Below are positions 1 to 9,249 of a DNA stretch of 64,000 bases, piece after piece (position 1 is the stretch's first letter; each line of letters begins with the position of its first letter). The position numbers and the translations under genes were made by a program. The notes under the pieces are model-generated. The model did not search any database, was not told the origin of the DNA, and was given only the letters and a program-made list of their open reading frames with translations. Source of the stretch: Ferrimonas sediminum (GTDB taxonomy: Bacteria; Pseudomonadota; Gammaproteobacteria; Enterobacterales; Shewanellaceae); NCBI RefSeq assembly GCF_900100175.1, contig NZ_FNEM01000001.1, positions 1-64,000 of the forward strand. Reading direction: 5' to 3'.

Positions 1-296
1 GATGGAAAGCCCGTCGCCCTTGCGAATGCGAGGGCCCAGTGTCTTCGGTTGTGCTGCTTTAAAGCCGCTGGGTACCCGCGTGCGCGGGCACGACGGAGGA
101 AAGCCCGCCGCCCTTGCGAATGCGAGGGCCCAGTGTCTTCGGTTGTGCTGCTTTAAAGCCGCTGGCTACCCGCGTCCGCGGGCACGACGGATGGAAAGCC
201 CGTCGCCCTTGCGAATGCGAGGGCCCAGTGTCTTTGGTTTTTGTTGGGTGCTGGAAAGCCGCTGGCTACGCGCGTGCGCGGGCACGACGGAGGGAT
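1..296. repeat. Three tandem copies of a 94-95 bp hairpin-forming intergenic repeat
   Basis: Three nearly identical units start near 4, 98 and 193. Each unit holds an imperfect hairpin (GCCCTTGCG ... GCGAGGGC), a variable middle, and a GC-rich palindrome CCCGCGTGCGCGGG (CCGC in the second copy) followed by CACGACGG. The ends of a unit are roughly complementary to each other. On the other strand this resembles the dispersed family of intergenic repeats that begin with GTC-x-TxCCCGCG and are common in proteobacteria. The third unit diverges in its middle part. The array probably continues to the left of the window. Open reading frames through it are by-products of the GC-rich repeat. Confidence 0.85.
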
Positions 297-694
297 GAGC
301 TGGGTTTCGGCGGTCGCGATCAGCGCCGTCTGCCGCTTCCCATTCGTTGATTAGTTACTGCTACGCCATCCCGTTCGCACCGTCGTCCTTGCCAGCGCGA
401 GGGCCGAAAATGGAGGCTTTCACTGCTTCTGAGCCGGCCAGTTTACTGGACTATTCTTGCTAGAGGCGCGAAAGGTATAACCATTTAGCCTTACTTGTGT
501 TCGCTGAAAAGTTAAAATGTAATCATTTGGAATGCTGAATCCCTTCTTAACTGCTCGGATCAGTTGGTGCTTATTGTGCGGTAACGCACAAATTAAGTGG
601 AATTGACCTTAACTGGGAGGCGTTAGTTGGGTAAGATTCGTGCCAATCAGTGTACATATGTACGCTAACTTTCCTGTTGTGGTGGGAGTAAGTA
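297..694. other. Intergenic region between the repeat array and the acyl-CoA ligase
   Basis: No gene is recognised in this stretch of almost 400 bases. Bases 380-405 (CGTCGTCCTTGCC then GCGAGGGCC) look like a decayed piece of the left-hand repeat unit, so the array once extended further. The part from about 470 is AT-rich and should contain the promoter of the ligase gene. No -35/-10 pair with good spacing stood out. Confidence 0.5.
652..663. promoter_or_regulatory. Perfect 12-bp palindrome upstream of the acyl-CoA ligase
   Basis: GTACATATGTAC is perfectly self-complementary and lies 31 bp before the GTG start of the ligase. Its position suits an operator for a dimeric repressor of fatty-acid genes. 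It does not match the FadR or PsrA consensus as I know them, so the protein that would bind it is unknown. Confidence 0.3.
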
Positions 695-2533
695 GTGACC
701 CAACTATTAGAAGATCTGCATCTGGTTGATCTGGTTCGTGCACGTATCGATGAGATGCCGGAAAAGGCAGCGTTGTCCTATCGCGAGAAAGGACAGTGGC
801 ACGACATCAGCTGGAAACAGTTGGGCACGACCATCACTCAGTTGGCTCGGGTGCTTCTTCACCTTGGCCTGGAGCCTCAGGATAAGGTAGCGCTGTTTGG
901 CCAAAACTCTGAAAAGTGGACCATGGCGGATCTGGCATGCATGCAGGCCAGGGCTGTGGTTGTGCCAATCTATCCCACCAATACCGCTGAACAGGCGGGT
1001 TACATCCTCAACGACGCCGCCGCTAAAGTAGTGTTTGTTGGCGATCAGGAGCAGTACGACAAGGCGTTGGAGGCACTGCCTCATTGCCCTAGCGTAGCTC
1101 ACCTGGTGTTGATGAACAGCACCATTGCCAAGCGTGATGCGGCGGTGATTCAGCACAGCTATGAAGAGCTGCTGAGATACAACGTTGAATACTGCCGGCA
1201 AGCGCTAGAGCAGCGTATTGAAGAGTCCAACCTCGACGACCTGCTGACGCTGATCTACACCTCCGGTACCACAGGAGAACCCAAAGGGGTGATGCTGGAT
1301 TACCGTAACTTTGCCAGTACTACCCGTCAGCACTCAAGGGTACTGGACTACGGAAAAGGTGATCGCAGCCTGGCATTCCTGCCGCTGTCCCACGTATTTG
1401 AACGCGGATGGACCCTGTACTCCCTGGGACTGGGTGCCCATGTGGGTCTGCTGGACAACCCTGCCGACGTGCAGCAGGCGATGGTGGAGTTTAAACCCAA
1501 CGTCATGTGCGCGGTGCCGCGATTCTACGAGAAGGTCTACAGTGCCGTCGCCGATAAGGTATCCAAAGCGCCGGCACACCGTCGTGCCCTGTTTTACTGG
1601 GCGCTGCGTCAGGGCCAAAAACGCTTCCAGGCCGACAACGGTGGTCAGCCGCTGGGTAAAGTCTCTCAGGCGTTCTACCGGCTGGCCGACAAGCTGGTGC
1701 TGACGAAATTGAGAGCAGTACTTGGCGGTGAGATGCGGTTTATGCCCTGTGGGGGGGCCAAGCTCGATGATGTGGTTCATGAATTCTTCCAATCCATCGG
1801 CATTACCCTGTTGTGCGGCTATGGCCTGACAGAAACCACGGCCACGGTAACCTGCGGGTTGCCGGGGAGCATCAAGTTGCAAGGTAATGGGCGTCCGTTG
1901 CCCGAAGCACAGGTGAAGATCGGTGCCGAGAACGAGATCCTGGTTAAGGGCGATACCGTGATGCGGGGCTACTACAACCGGCCGGAAGACACCGAGGCGG
2001 TATTTGAGGATGGCTGGTTTAAGACCGGTGATGCCGGTTATCTGGATGAGCAGGGTATGCTGCACATTACCGACCGCATCAAAGAGCTGATGAAGACCTC
2101 TAATGGCAAGTACATCGCCCCTCAGCGGGTTGAGGGCATGGTAGGCCGCGATCCGCTGATCGAACAGGTTGCCATCATCGCCGAAGCGCGTAACTACGTG
2201 TCGGCCCTGATTGTACCGGCGTTCGAGTCGTTGGAGGCCTGGGCCAAAGAGAAGGGCATCAAGTACAAAGATCAGCTGGAGCTGATTCAACACTCTGCGG
2301 TTGTCGAGCACTTTGAGCAGCGTTTGAAAGAGGTGCAGGGGGAGCTGGCTAAATTTGAACAGGTGAAAAAATTCACCCTGCTGCCGCGGGAGTTCTGCAT
2401 GAAGCGGGGTGAGCTGACGCCGACGCTGAAACTGCGCCGTAAGGTGATCAACGAGCGCTTCGAAGCTGAAATTGATGCCATGTACGCCAAAGCCAAGAAG
2501 CTGGTGGGGCGGAAGAAAGCCTCGGCAAAGTAA
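695..2533 (+). CDS. Long-chain fatty acid--CoA ligase (AMP-forming), FadD15-like
   Basis: A 612-residue member of the adenylate-forming family that activates fatty acids with ATP and CoA. The P-loop-like motif IYTSGTTGEPKGVM is at about residues 187-200, followed by the downstream motifs GYGLTETTA, GWFKTGDAG and DRIKELMKTSNGKYIAP. No signal peptide or membrane segment is visible, so the enzyme is probably cytosolic or peripheral to the membrane. The start is GTG, chosen because GGGAG lies 6 bases upstream and the N-terminus matches the family. A strong terminator follows the gene and separates it from the thioesterase. The substrate chain length cannot be read from the sequence. Confidence 0.9.
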   Translation: MTQLLEDLHLVDLVRARIDEMPEKAALSYREKGQWHDISWKQLGTTITQLARVLLHLGLEPQDKVALFGQNSEKWTMADLACMQARAVVVPIYPTNTAEQAGYILNDAAAKVVFVGDQEQYDKALEALPHCPSVAHLVLMNSTIAKRDAAVIQHSYEELLRYNVEYCRQALEQRIEESNLDDLLTLIYTSGTTGEPKGVMLDYRNFASTTRQHSRVLDYGKGDRSLAFLPLSHVFERGWTLYSLGLGAHVGLLDNPADVQQAMVEFKPNVMCAVPRFYEKVYSAVADKVSKAPAHRRALFYWALRQGQKRFQADNGGQPLGKVSQAFYRLADKLVLTKLRAVLGGEMRFMPCGGAKLDDVVHEFFQSIGITLLCGYGLTETTATVTCGLPGSIKLQGNGRPLPEAQVKIGAENEILVKGDTVMRGYYNRPEDTEAVFEDGWFKTGDAGYLDEQGMLHITDRIKELMKTSNGKYIAPQRVEGMVGRDPLIEQVAIIAEARNYVSALIVPAFESLEAWAKEKGIKYKDQLELIQHSAVVEHFEQRLKEVQGELAKFEQVKKFTLLPREFCMKRGELTPTLKLRRKVINERFEAEIDAMYAKAKKLVGRKKASAK

Positions 2534-2551
2534 GCTAAGGGTTGACGAGAA

Positions 2552-2577
2552 GGGTGCCGGAAGGGCACCCTTTTTTT
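2552..2577 (+). terminator. Rho-independent terminator of the acyl-CoA ligase gene
   Basis: Seven-base-pair stem GGGTGCC/GGCACCC with a five-base loop, followed directly by seven T residues. Confidence 0.9.
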
Positions 2578-2600
2578 GTTCATACTAAAAAGGATTTGTG

Positions 2601-3002
2601 ATGTACAGAACGTTGATTACACCTCGGTTCTCAGAAACCGATGCTTTGGGACACATCAATAACACCGTAGTACCGGTGTGGTTTGAAGAGGCCCGCACGC
2701 CGATCTTCCGCTGTTTTATTCCCACTCTGGATCATCGCCAGTGGAATTTGATTCTGGCGGGCTTCAATGTGGACTATCTGCTGCCCACTTACTATGGTGA
2801 AGACGTTGAGATTCGCTCCGGCATTCACCATATCGGCAACAGCTCTCTGAAGATCTGGCACCAGGCGCTGCAGGGGGGCAAGGTGGTGGCTCAGGCCGAA
2901 GTGGCGATGGTGCATTACGATTACGAGGCGGAAAGCTCTACGGCCATCGGTGAAGAGGTGCGGTTGCTGTTGGCGGAGCTGCAGGATCCGCGCCCCTGGT
3001 AG
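2601..3002 (+). CDS. Acyl-CoA thioesterase, 4HBT/YbgC-type hotdog protein
   Basis: A 133-residue single hotdog domain. The motif RFSETDALGHINNTVVPVWF contains the Asp-x-x-Gly-His-x-Asn signature of 4-hydroxybenzoyl-CoA-type thioesterases, with Asp as the likely catalytic residue. The substrate is expected to be an acyl-CoA; chain length is not deducible. A GTG lies just before the ATG, but the ATG is better spaced from AAGGA. The gene follows the ligase in the same direction but after a strong terminator, so it is probably expressed on its own. Its 3' end faces mtnC across a shared bidirectional hairpin. Confidence 0.85.
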   Translation: MYRTLITPRFSETDALGHINNTVVPVWFEEARTPIFRCFIPTLDHRQWNLILAGFNVDYLLPTYYGEDVEIRSGIHHIGNSSLKIWHQALQGGKVVAQAEVAMVHYDYEAESSTAIGEEVRLLLAELQDPRPW

Positions 3003-3017
3003 GCAAGAACAGCAATA

Positions 3018-3046
3018 AAAAAAAGCGGCCATAGGCCGCTTTTTTT
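3018..3046. terminator. Bidirectional terminator between the thioesterase gene and mtnC
   Basis: Stem AGCGGCC/GGCCGCT with a three-base loop, preceded by a run of A and followed by a run of T, so it can serve both converging genes. It overlaps the mtnC stop codon. Confidence 0.85.
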
Positions 3047-3731
3047 AGAACTGGCTGAGTTCCAGCTGACTGAAGTCGTCGATGACGTGGTGCTTGCCCC
3101 GACGGGTGTCCTTGGAGCGCACCACCTGGCAGGTCTTGAGGCCGGCGGCTTTGGCTGCGTTTAATTCGTCCAGGTTGTCAGAGACAAACAGGATGAGGTT
3201 AGGCCACATGCTGATGGTGTTGATGATGTTGCGGTATGCCTGTGGATCCACCTTCTGACCGACGTGGGTGTCGAAGTGACCGTGGAACAGATCGCGCAAA
3301 TCGCCAAACTGGCTGTGCTGGAACAGCAACTCCTGAGCTTCGGTTGAGCTGGAGGAGTAGCTGTAGATTCGTCTGCCATCCTGTTTCAGAGACTTCAGGC
3401 CTTCGGCGGCATCCGGAAAGATGTGGCCTTCCAGTTCACCATTTTGGTAGCCCTGACGCCAGATCATCCCTTGCAGGGTTTTCAATGGGGTGGCTTTCTT
3501 GTCCTGTTCGATCCACTCCAGCAGAATGGCAACAACACGGTTAAGGTCTGCCTCTGGCTCTGCAGCCATCTCCTTAACGTCATCGATACAGTGGGATACG
3601 ACCACGTGATCCTGGTGGGTCTCAATAAACTTAGCCATCTCTTTGGCTGAGTAAGAGAACAACACGGTCTGAATGAAGTCGTAATCCGTGGTGGTACCTG
3701 CGGTATCTACGATAACGGCTTGAATTCCCAT
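3045..3731 (-). CDS. mtnC: Enolase-phosphatase E1 (acireductone synthase)
   Basis: A 228-residue HAD-superfamily enzyme of methionine salvage that enolises and dephosphorylates 2,3-diketo-5-methylthiopentyl-1-phosphate to acireductone. Family features are the N-terminal VDTAGTTTDYDFI, the cap region, SYSSSSTEAQELLF (motif II), GQKVDPQAY with the motif III lysine, and LFVSDNLDELNAA. The nucleophile is Asp9. The residue two positions later is Ala11 where the textbook enzyme has Glu (D-x-E-G-T-T). I recall a similar DTAGTT in Shewanella relatives, so this may be a lineage feature. No other methionine-salvage gene is in the window. Confidence 0.9.
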   Translation of the reverse strand: MGIQAVIVDTAGTTTDYDFIQTVLFSYSAKEMAKFIETHQDHVVVSHCIDDVKEMAAEPEADLNRVVAILLEWIEQDKKATPLKTLQGMIWRQGYQNGELEGHIFPDAAEGLKSLKQDGRRIYSYSSSSTEAQELLFQHSQFGDLRDLFHGHFDTHVGQKVDPQAYRNIINTISMWPNLILFVSDNLDELNAAKAAGLKTCQVVRSKDTRRGKHHVIDDFSQLELSQF

Positions 3732-3801
3732 AATCCCTACAATTATTAATCTCGCTTCTGGGCAAATAGTAGCGCCGAGCCGGGTTCATTGCCAGCATTT
3801 A

Positions 3802-5031
3802 CTACGGCATTCGCACCGGTTGGCCCTGTTTATAAACCGCTGAACAGGGGTTGGATCCGTATTGCCATGCCAGCTCGGCAGGGTGGCCGATTCGCCATTG
3901 GCTGATGTCGGCGTCGAAGCCGACTTTCAACTGCCCGCAGCGGGCCTGAACCCCCAGTGCCCGTGCGGCGTGGCGGGTAACGCCGGCCAGGGCTTCTGCC
4001 GGTGTCAGGCTGAACAGGGTGCAGCCCATATTGAGCATCAGCAGGGTTGAGCATAGGGGCGAACTGCCGGGGTTAAAGTCCGACGCCAATGCCATAGGAA
4101 CCTGGTGCTGCCTGAGCAGATCCACCGGCGGCTTGCGGGTCTCTTTCAGAAAGTAGAAGGCACCGGGAAGCAGCACTGCGACGGTGCCGGATTGGGCAAT
4201 GGCTTTGACACCCTCTTCATCCAGGCACTCGATGTGATCCACCGACAGCGCCTGATGCCGTGCCGCCAACTGGCTGCCGCCCATGTTGGACAGTTGCTCG
4301 GCGTGCAGTTTGACCGGCAGACCATGGGCCTTGGCGGCCTTGAACACCGCTTCGGTCTGGTCGAGGTCAAAGGCGATGTTCTCACAGAACACATCCACGG
4401 CGTCCATCAGTCCATCGGCAGCCAGTGCCGGCATCATGTCGTTGCAGACGTGTTCGACGTAGTCGTTATCGCGTCCCTGATACTCGCTGGGAATGGCGTG
4501 CGCCCCCAGAAAGGTGGTGTGAATATCGATGGGATGCAACTGCCCCAGATGGCGTGCCAGCTCCAGCATCTTGCGCTCCGTGTCCAGGTCGAGGCCGTAG
4601 CCGGACTTGATCTCGACCCGGGTTACCCCCTCTTTCAGCAGGCTGTTGAGTCGAAGCCGGGCGTCGTGGAACAGGGACTCGGTGTCGGCGGCGCGGGTCG
4701 CATTGACCGTCGATTGAATGCCGCCGCCCTGGCGGGCGATCTCTTCATAGGTGGCGCCATTCAACCGGGCTTCAAATTCGTTGGCGCGGCTGCCAGCGAA
4801 AATCAGGTGGGTGTGGCAGTCGATCAACCCCGGGGTCAGCCACTGGCCATTGCCCTTGAGCACCGGTACCGAAAAGGGGTCGAACTCAGGCAGGTCAGAA
4901 CGACGCCCCAGCCAGGCGATTTTGCCGTCTTTCACCGCCAGGGCGGCGTCTTCGATCTCACCGTAACTGCCCGGTTGTTCAGGATCCATGGTGGCCAGAT
5001 TGACTTCAATCCACAGTTGGTCCCAGTCCAT
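3802..5031 (-). CDS. hutI: Imidazolonepropionase
   Basis: A 409-residue amidohydrolase that opens imidazolone propionate to N-formimino-glutamate, the third step of histidine degradation. Visible motifs are [20 protein letters not shown] with the metal-binding [38 protein letters not shown] and [11 protein letters not shown] with the metal-binding Asp. The length is normal. The gene is divergent from hutC, with a perfect HutC-type operator between them. No hutG or hutF for the final step is present in the window. Confidence 0.95.
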   Translation of the reverse strand: MDWDQLWIEVNLATMDPEQPGSYGEIEDAALAVKDGKIAWLGRRSDLPEFDPFSVPVLKGNGQWLTPGLIDCHTHLIFAGSRANEFEARLNGATYEEIARQGGGIQSTVNATRAADTESLFHDARLRLNSLLKEGVTRVEIKSGYGLDLDTERKMLELARHLGQLHPIDIHTTFLGAHAIPSEYQGRDNDYVEHVCNDMMPALAADGLMDAVDVFCENIAFDLDQTEAVFKAAKAHGLPVKLHAEQLSNMGGSQLAARHQALSVDHIECLDEEGVKAIAQSGTVAVLLPGAFYFLKETRKPPVDLLRQHQVPMALASDFNPGSSPLCSTLLMLNMGCTLFSLTPAEALAGVTRHAARALGVQARCGQLKVGFDADISQWRIGHPAELAWQYGSNPCSAVYKQGQPVRMP

Positions 5032-5080
5032 TGTTCGCTCCTTCGGCGCTGATTGTCTGACCTCATTCTGGCAATCTTTG

Positions 5081-5094
5081 CTTGTATATACAAG
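5081..5094. promoter_or_regulatory. HutC operator in the hutI/hutC divergent promoter
   Basis: CTTGTATATACAAG is a perfect 14-bp palindrome and differs at one centre base from the CTTGTATGTACAAG site described for Pseudomonas HutC. It lies 50 bp upstream of the hutI start and 47 bp upstream of the hutC start, so one site could control both directions. No second copy was found before hutU. Confidence 0.85.
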
Positions 5095-5140
5095 TTGCCT
5101 GTGTCATTTTGTGGCCAGTTATCTTCAGGAGAGTGGACCC

Positions 5141-5845
5141 TTGGCCGCACCAAAGTTTGTCGAAATTAAGCAGCATTTGATCGCCAATATCGAGCGGGGA
5201 GTGTGGCGTGAGCATGCCAAGGTGCCGTCGGAAAATGCGCTGGCTGGCGAGTTTGGCTGCAGCAGAATGACCGCCAGGCGGGCATTGACCGAGCTGGTGG
5301 AGCAGGGGGTGCTGGTGCGCAGTCAGGGGCAGGGCACCTTTGTGGCTTCGCTGAAATCCCAGGGGTCGATGCTCAACATTCGCAACATTGCCGATGAGGT
5401 GCGGGGTCGGGGCCATGATTATCAGGTGCAGGTGCTGGAGCAGCTCAGGCTACCGGCCGACGCCTCGGTAGCGATCGCCCTCGGAGTGGCGGTAGGAGCC
5501 GAAGTGGGGCAGACCCGGCTGCTGCACAGTGAGGATGGTCGGCCAGTACAGCTGGAACTGCGTTTCGTCAATCTGGCGCTGGTGCCCGACTACCTGGAGC
5601 AGGACTTTTATCGCCAGACGCCCCATGAGTATTTGAGTCAGGTGGCGCCGTTGACGGAAGCCCACCATGAAGTGGAAGCGGTGGTGGTGGATGCCAAGAC
5701 CGCCTCGTTGCTGGAGATCGACCAGGGCGAGCCCTGTTTACGGATTCATCGTCGTACCTGGAGTCGATCCGGTACGGTGAGTTTTGCACGATTGACCCAC
5801 CCAGGCAGTCGATATCGTCTGGGCGGTCATCTGGTTATGGACTGA
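5141..5845 (+). CDS. hutC: Histidine utilization repressor HutC (GntR family)
   Basis: A 234-residue GntR/HutC-family repressor. The N-terminal winged helix includes PSENALAGEFGCSRMTARRAL, and the C-terminal UTRA ligand-binding domain ends in RRTWSRSGTVSFARLTHPG. In other bacteria urocanate releases HutC from DNA. The start is taken as TTG, 9 bases after AGGAG, because the protein then begins LAAPKFVEIKQHL like its family. An in-frame upstream ATG at 4988 would add residues that run back across the operator into hutI. hutU and hutH follow in the same direction and probably form an operon with it. Confidence 0.92.
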   Translation: MAAPKFVEIKQHLIANIERGVWREHAKVPSENALAGEFGCSRMTARRALTELVEQGVLVRSQGQGTFVASLKSQGSMLNIRNIADEVRGRGHDYQVQVLEQLRLPADASVAIALGVAVGAEVGQTRLLHSEDGRPVQLELRFVNLALVPDYLEQDFYRQTPHEYLSQVAPLTEAHHEVEAVVVDAKTASLLEIDQGEPCLRIHRRTWSRSGTVSFARLTHPGSRYRLGGHLVMD

Positions 5846-5902
5846 TGCTGGTGCTCCTGCGGGAGCGATAACCCAGCCAACGACAACAGTGAGGAAATCA
5901 CG

Positions 5903-7594
5903 ATGAGCATTAAGAAGGACACTGCAACGCGCATCGATGAGAGTCGCGTCATTCGCGCTCCACGGGGCACCGAGTTAACGGCCAAAAGCTGGCAGACGGA
6001 AGCGCCGCTGCGGATGCTGATGAATAACCTGGACCCGGAAGTGGCTGAACACCCGCAAGGGCTGGTGGTGTATGGCGGCATCGGCCGCGCAGCCCGGAAC
6101 TGGGAGTGTTTCGATCAGATTGTGTCGACCCTCAAGCGTCTGGAAACCGACGAGACCCTTCTGGTGCAGTCCGGCAAGCCGGTGGGCGTGTTTAAGACCC
6201 ACGATAACGCGCCGCGGGTGCTGATCGCCAACTCTAACCTGGTACCTCACTGGGCCAACTGGGAACACTTTAACGAACTGGATAAGAAAGGCCTGGCGAT
6301 GTATGGCCAGATGACCGCCGGTTCCTGGATTTACATTGGTACCCAGGGCATTGTCCAGGGTACCTACGAGACCTTCGTCTCCGTTGCCAAGAAGCACTTC
6401 GGTGGTGACGCGAGCGGCCGCTGGATCCTGACCGGTGGCCTGGGTGGCATGGGCGGTGCCCAGCCACTGGCGGCCACCATGGCCGGTTTCTCGATGATTG
6501 CGGTGGAGTGCGACGAGACTCGCATCGACTTCCGTCTGCGCACCGGTTATGTGGATAAGAAGGCCACATCGCTGGGTGAGGCGATGGCGATGCTTGAGCA
6601 AGCCAAGGCCGAAGGCAAGCCGGTGTCTGTGGGGCTGCTGGGCAACGCTGCCGATCTGTTCTCCGAGCTGGTGGACAAGGGCATTACTCCGGACGTGGTG
6701 ACCGACCAGACTTCGGCCCACGACCCGCTCAATGGCTACCTGCCCCAGGGCTGGACGATGGCGCATGCCGCCGAGATGCGTCTTAAGGACGAGGCGGCGG
6801 TGGTGAAAGCCGCTAAGGCGTCCATGGCGGTTCAGGTTCGGGCGATGCTGACCCTGCAGAGTCGCGGTGCCGCGACTTTGGATTATGGCAACAACATTCG
6901 CCAGATGGCACTGGAAGAGGGCGTCAGCAATGCCTTTGACTTCCCCGGCTTTGTTCCGGCTTACATTCGGCCGCTGTTCTGTGAAGGCATCGGGCCGTTC
7001 CGCTGGGTGGCACTGTCCGGCGATCCCGAAGACATCTACAAGACCGATCAGAAAGTCAAAGAGCTGATTCCGGATGACAAGCATCTGCACAACTGGCTGG
7101 ACATGGCCCGTGAGCGGATTCAGTTCCAGGGGCTGCCGGCGCGCATCTGCTGGGTGGGCCTGAAAGATCGGGCTCGCCTGGGTAAGGCGTTTAACGAGAT
7201 GGTGAAAAACGGCGAACTGAAGGCGCCGGTTGTCATCGGTCGTGACCACCTGGATTCCGGCTCGGTGGCCTCGCCCAACCGCGAAACCGAAGGGATGATG
7301 GACGGCTCCGATGCGGTCTCCGACTGGCCACTGCTCAACGCCATGCTGAATACCGCCGGCGGCGCCACCTGGGTCAGCCTGCACCACGGTGGTGGCGTGG
7401 GCATGGGCTTCTCCCAGCACTCCGGCATTGTGATTCTGTGTGACGGCAGCGACGACGCCGACGCCCGCATCGGTCGGGTGCTGTGGAACGATCCGGCCAC
7501 CGGGGTGATGCGTCATGCCGACGCCGGTTACGACATCGCCCGTGACTGTGCCAAACAGCAGGGCCTGGACCTGCCGATGCTGGAGGAGAAGTGA
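5903..7594 (+). CDS. hutU: Urocanate hydratase
   Basis: A 563-residue NAD-dependent urocanase that converts urocanate to imidazolone propionate. The glycine-rich [13 protein letters not shown] is the nucleotide-binding signature, and family motifs such as [15 protein letters not shown] and [16 protein letters not shown] are intact. The ATG is preceded by GAGGA. The stop codon overlaps the hutH start in TGATG, which indicates translational coupling. A small hairpin (GCTCC/GGAGC at 5853-5866) lies between hutC and hutU but lacks a T run, so it should not terminate transcription. Confidence 0.97.
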   Translation: MSIKKDTATRIDESRVIRAPRGTELTAKSWQTEAPLRMLMNNLDPEVAEHPQGLVVYGGIGRAARNWECFDQIVSTLKRLETDETLLVQSGKPVGVFKTHDNAPRVLIANSNLVPHWANWEHFNELDKKGLAMYGQMTAGSWIYIGTQGIVQGTYETFVSVAKKHFGGDASGRWILTGGLGGMGGAQPLAATMAGFSMIAVECDETRIDFRLRTGYVDKKATSLGEAMAMLEQAKAEGKPVSVGLLGNAADLFSELVDKGITPDVVTDQTSAHDPLNGYLPQGWTMAHAAEMRLKDEAAVVKAAKASMAVQVRAMLTLQSRGAATLDYGNNIRQMALEEGVSNAFDFPGFVPAYIRPLFCEGIGPFRWVALSGDPEDIYKTDQKVKELIPDDKHLHNWLDMARERIQFQGLPARICWVGLKDRARLGKAFNEMVKNGELKAPVVIGRDHLDSGSVASPNRETEGMMDGSDAVSDWPLLNAMLNTAGGATWVSLHHGGGVGMGFSQHSGIVILCDGSDDADARIGRVLWNDPATGVMRHADAGYDIARDCAKQQGLDLPMLEEK

Positions 7595-9126
7595 TGTTTG
7601 AGCTGACTCTCAAGCCCGGTGAACTGACCCTGACCCAGCTGCGTCATGTGGATCTGCACGGGGTTCGGTTGACCCTGGATGCGGGCGCCTACGGCGCCAT
7701 TGATCGCAGCGCCGCCATGGTGCAGCAGGTGATTGATGAAGATCGGGTGGTGTACGGCATCAACACCGGCTTTGGCCTGCTGGCCAACACCCGCATCGAA
7801 AAAGACGACCTGGCGTTGTTGCAACGCTCCATCGTGCTGTCCCACGCCGCCGGTACCGGCGAACCCATGAGCGACAGTGCCGTGCGCCTGATGATGGTGC
7901 TGAAAATCAACTCTCTGGCCCGGGGCTTTTCCGGCATTCGCCGCGAGGTGATTGACGCCCTGATCGCCCTGGTGAATGCCGAGGTGTACCCCATTGTGCC
8001 GGAGAAGGGCTCGGTCGGTGCTTCCGGGGACCTGGCGCCGCTGTCGCACATGGTGCTGCCGCTGTTGGGTGAAGGCGAGGTGCGTTATCACGGGGAAGTG
8101 ATCGATGCCAAAACTGGCCTGATTAAGGCGGGATTGTCGCCGATGTCGCTGGCGCCGAAAGAGGGGCTGGCATTACTGAACGGCACCCAGGCCTCCACCG
8201 CATTGGCCCTGCAGGGGCTGTTCCGCGCCGAAGATCTGTGGGCCGGAGCCAGTGTGGTGGGTGCCATGAGCGTCGAAGCCGCCCTGGGCAGTCGTCGCCC
8301 CTTCGATGCCCGCATTCACGAAGTGCGTGGCCAGAAAGGTCAGATCGATTCGGCGGCGGTATTCCGCTTCCTGCTGGAGGACAACTCCGAGCTGGGAGAC
8401 AGCCATGCCGGTTGTGAGAAGGTGCAGGATCCCTACTCCCTGCGCTGCCAGCCTCAGGTGATGGGCGCCTGCCTGACCCAGATTCGCCAGGCGGCCGAGG
8501 TGTTGCTGGTGGAGTCCAACGGCGTTACCGATAACCCACTGGTGTTTGCCGCCGAAGGCGACATCATCTCCGGCGGGAACTTCCATGCCGAGCCGGTGGC
8601 CATGGCGGCCGATAACCTGGCCATCGCCATCAGTGAGATTGGTGCATTGGCGGAGCGCCGCATCGCCTTGCTGATCGATCGCAACCTGTCCGGGCTGCCG
8701 CCGTTTTTGGTGGACAACGGTGGGGTCAACTCCGGCTTTATGATTGCCCAGGTAACGGCGGCGGCCCTGGCCAGCGAGAACAAATCCCTGGCGCATCCGG
8801 CCTCGGTGGACAGCTTGCCCACCTCTGCCAATCAGGAGGATCATGTCTCCATGGCCACCTTTGCGGCACGGCGATTGCGGGAGATGGCCGACAACAGCCG
8901 AGGCGTCCTGGCGGTGGAGCTGCTGGCTGCCGCCCAGGGACTGGATTTTCGTAAGCCCCTTCGGGCCAGTAAGCCGGTGGAGAGTGCCAAGGAGCAACTG
9001 CGCCAGCGGGTGAGCTTCTACGATAAAGACCGCTATTTTGCTCCGGATATCACCGAAGCAACGGCACTATTGCATCGTGCAAGCTACAATAGCTTATTGC
9101 CGGGCGGCATCCTGCCAAGCTTGTAA
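7594..9126 (+). CDS. hutH: Histidine ammonia-lyase
   Basis: A 510-residue enzyme that removes ammonia from histidine to give urocanate, the first step of the pathway. The Ala143-Ser144-Gly145 triad in [15 protein letters not shown] forms the MIO electrophile by autocatalytic cyclisation. The catalytic tyrosine lies in YGINTGFG. The start is the ATG at 7594, which overlaps the hutU stop; a GTG just upstream is also in frame. Length is normal. A strong terminator ends the transcription unit. Confidence 0.97.
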   Translation: MFELTLKPGELTLTQLRHVDLHGVRLTLDAGAYGAIDRSAAMVQQVIDEDRVVYGINTGFGLLANTRIEKDDLALLQRSIVLSHAAGTGEPMSDSAVRLMMVLKINSLARGFSGIRREVIDALIALVNAEVYPIVPEKGSVGASGDLAPLSHMVLPLLGEGEVRYHGEVIDAKTGLIKAGLSPMSLAPKEGLALLNGTQASTALALQGLFRAEDLWAGASVVGAMSVEAALGSRRPFDARIHEVRGQKGQIDSAAVFRFLLEDNSELGDSHAGCEKVQDPYSLRCQPQVMGACLTQIRQAAEVLLVESNGVTDNPLVFAAEGDIISGGNFHAEPVAMAADNLAIAISEIGALAERRIALLIDRNLSGLPPFLVDNGGVNSGFMIAQVTAAALASENKSLAHPASVDSLPTSANQEDHVSMATFAARRLREMADNSRGVLAVELLAAAQGLDFRKPLRASKPVESAKEQLRQRVSFYDKDRYFAPDITEATALLHRASYNSLLPGGILPSL

Positions 9127-9153
9127 TAGTTAATTAGCTCAATGCGATACATC

Positions 9154-9179
9154 AAGCCCTGCGTATGCAGGGCTTTTTT
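9154..9179 (+). terminator. Terminator of the hutC-hutU-hutH unit
   Basis: Nine-base-pair stem AAGCCCTGC/GCAGGGCTT with a four-base loop, followed by T residues. Confidence 0.9.
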
Positions 9180-9249
9180 ATGTGCGGGCTTGCCAGTATC
9201 CTGAGTCCCTATAACGGGCGGCGCCTACCTTTCGCAGACTGGAATTATT

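Noticed and set aside
2-350. Open frames of 78-98 codons through the left-edge repeat array
   Set aside because: Their translated sequence is itself repeated and rich in Arg/Gly/Pro, which reflects the GC-rich repeat; there is no ribosome site or family resemblance.
4105-5052. 315-codon plus-strand frame opposite hutI
   Set aside because: It is antisense to a complete, well-conserved hutI. High-GC genes often give long antisense frames.
5853-5866. Hairpin between hutC and hutU as a terminator
   Set aside because: The stem is only five base pairs and no T run follows; hutC, hutU and hutH are more likely one operon.
5975-7516. 513-codon minus-strand frame opposite hutU
   Set aside because: Antisense shadow of an intact urocanase; its His/Gly/Val-rich composition is typical of an antisense reading.
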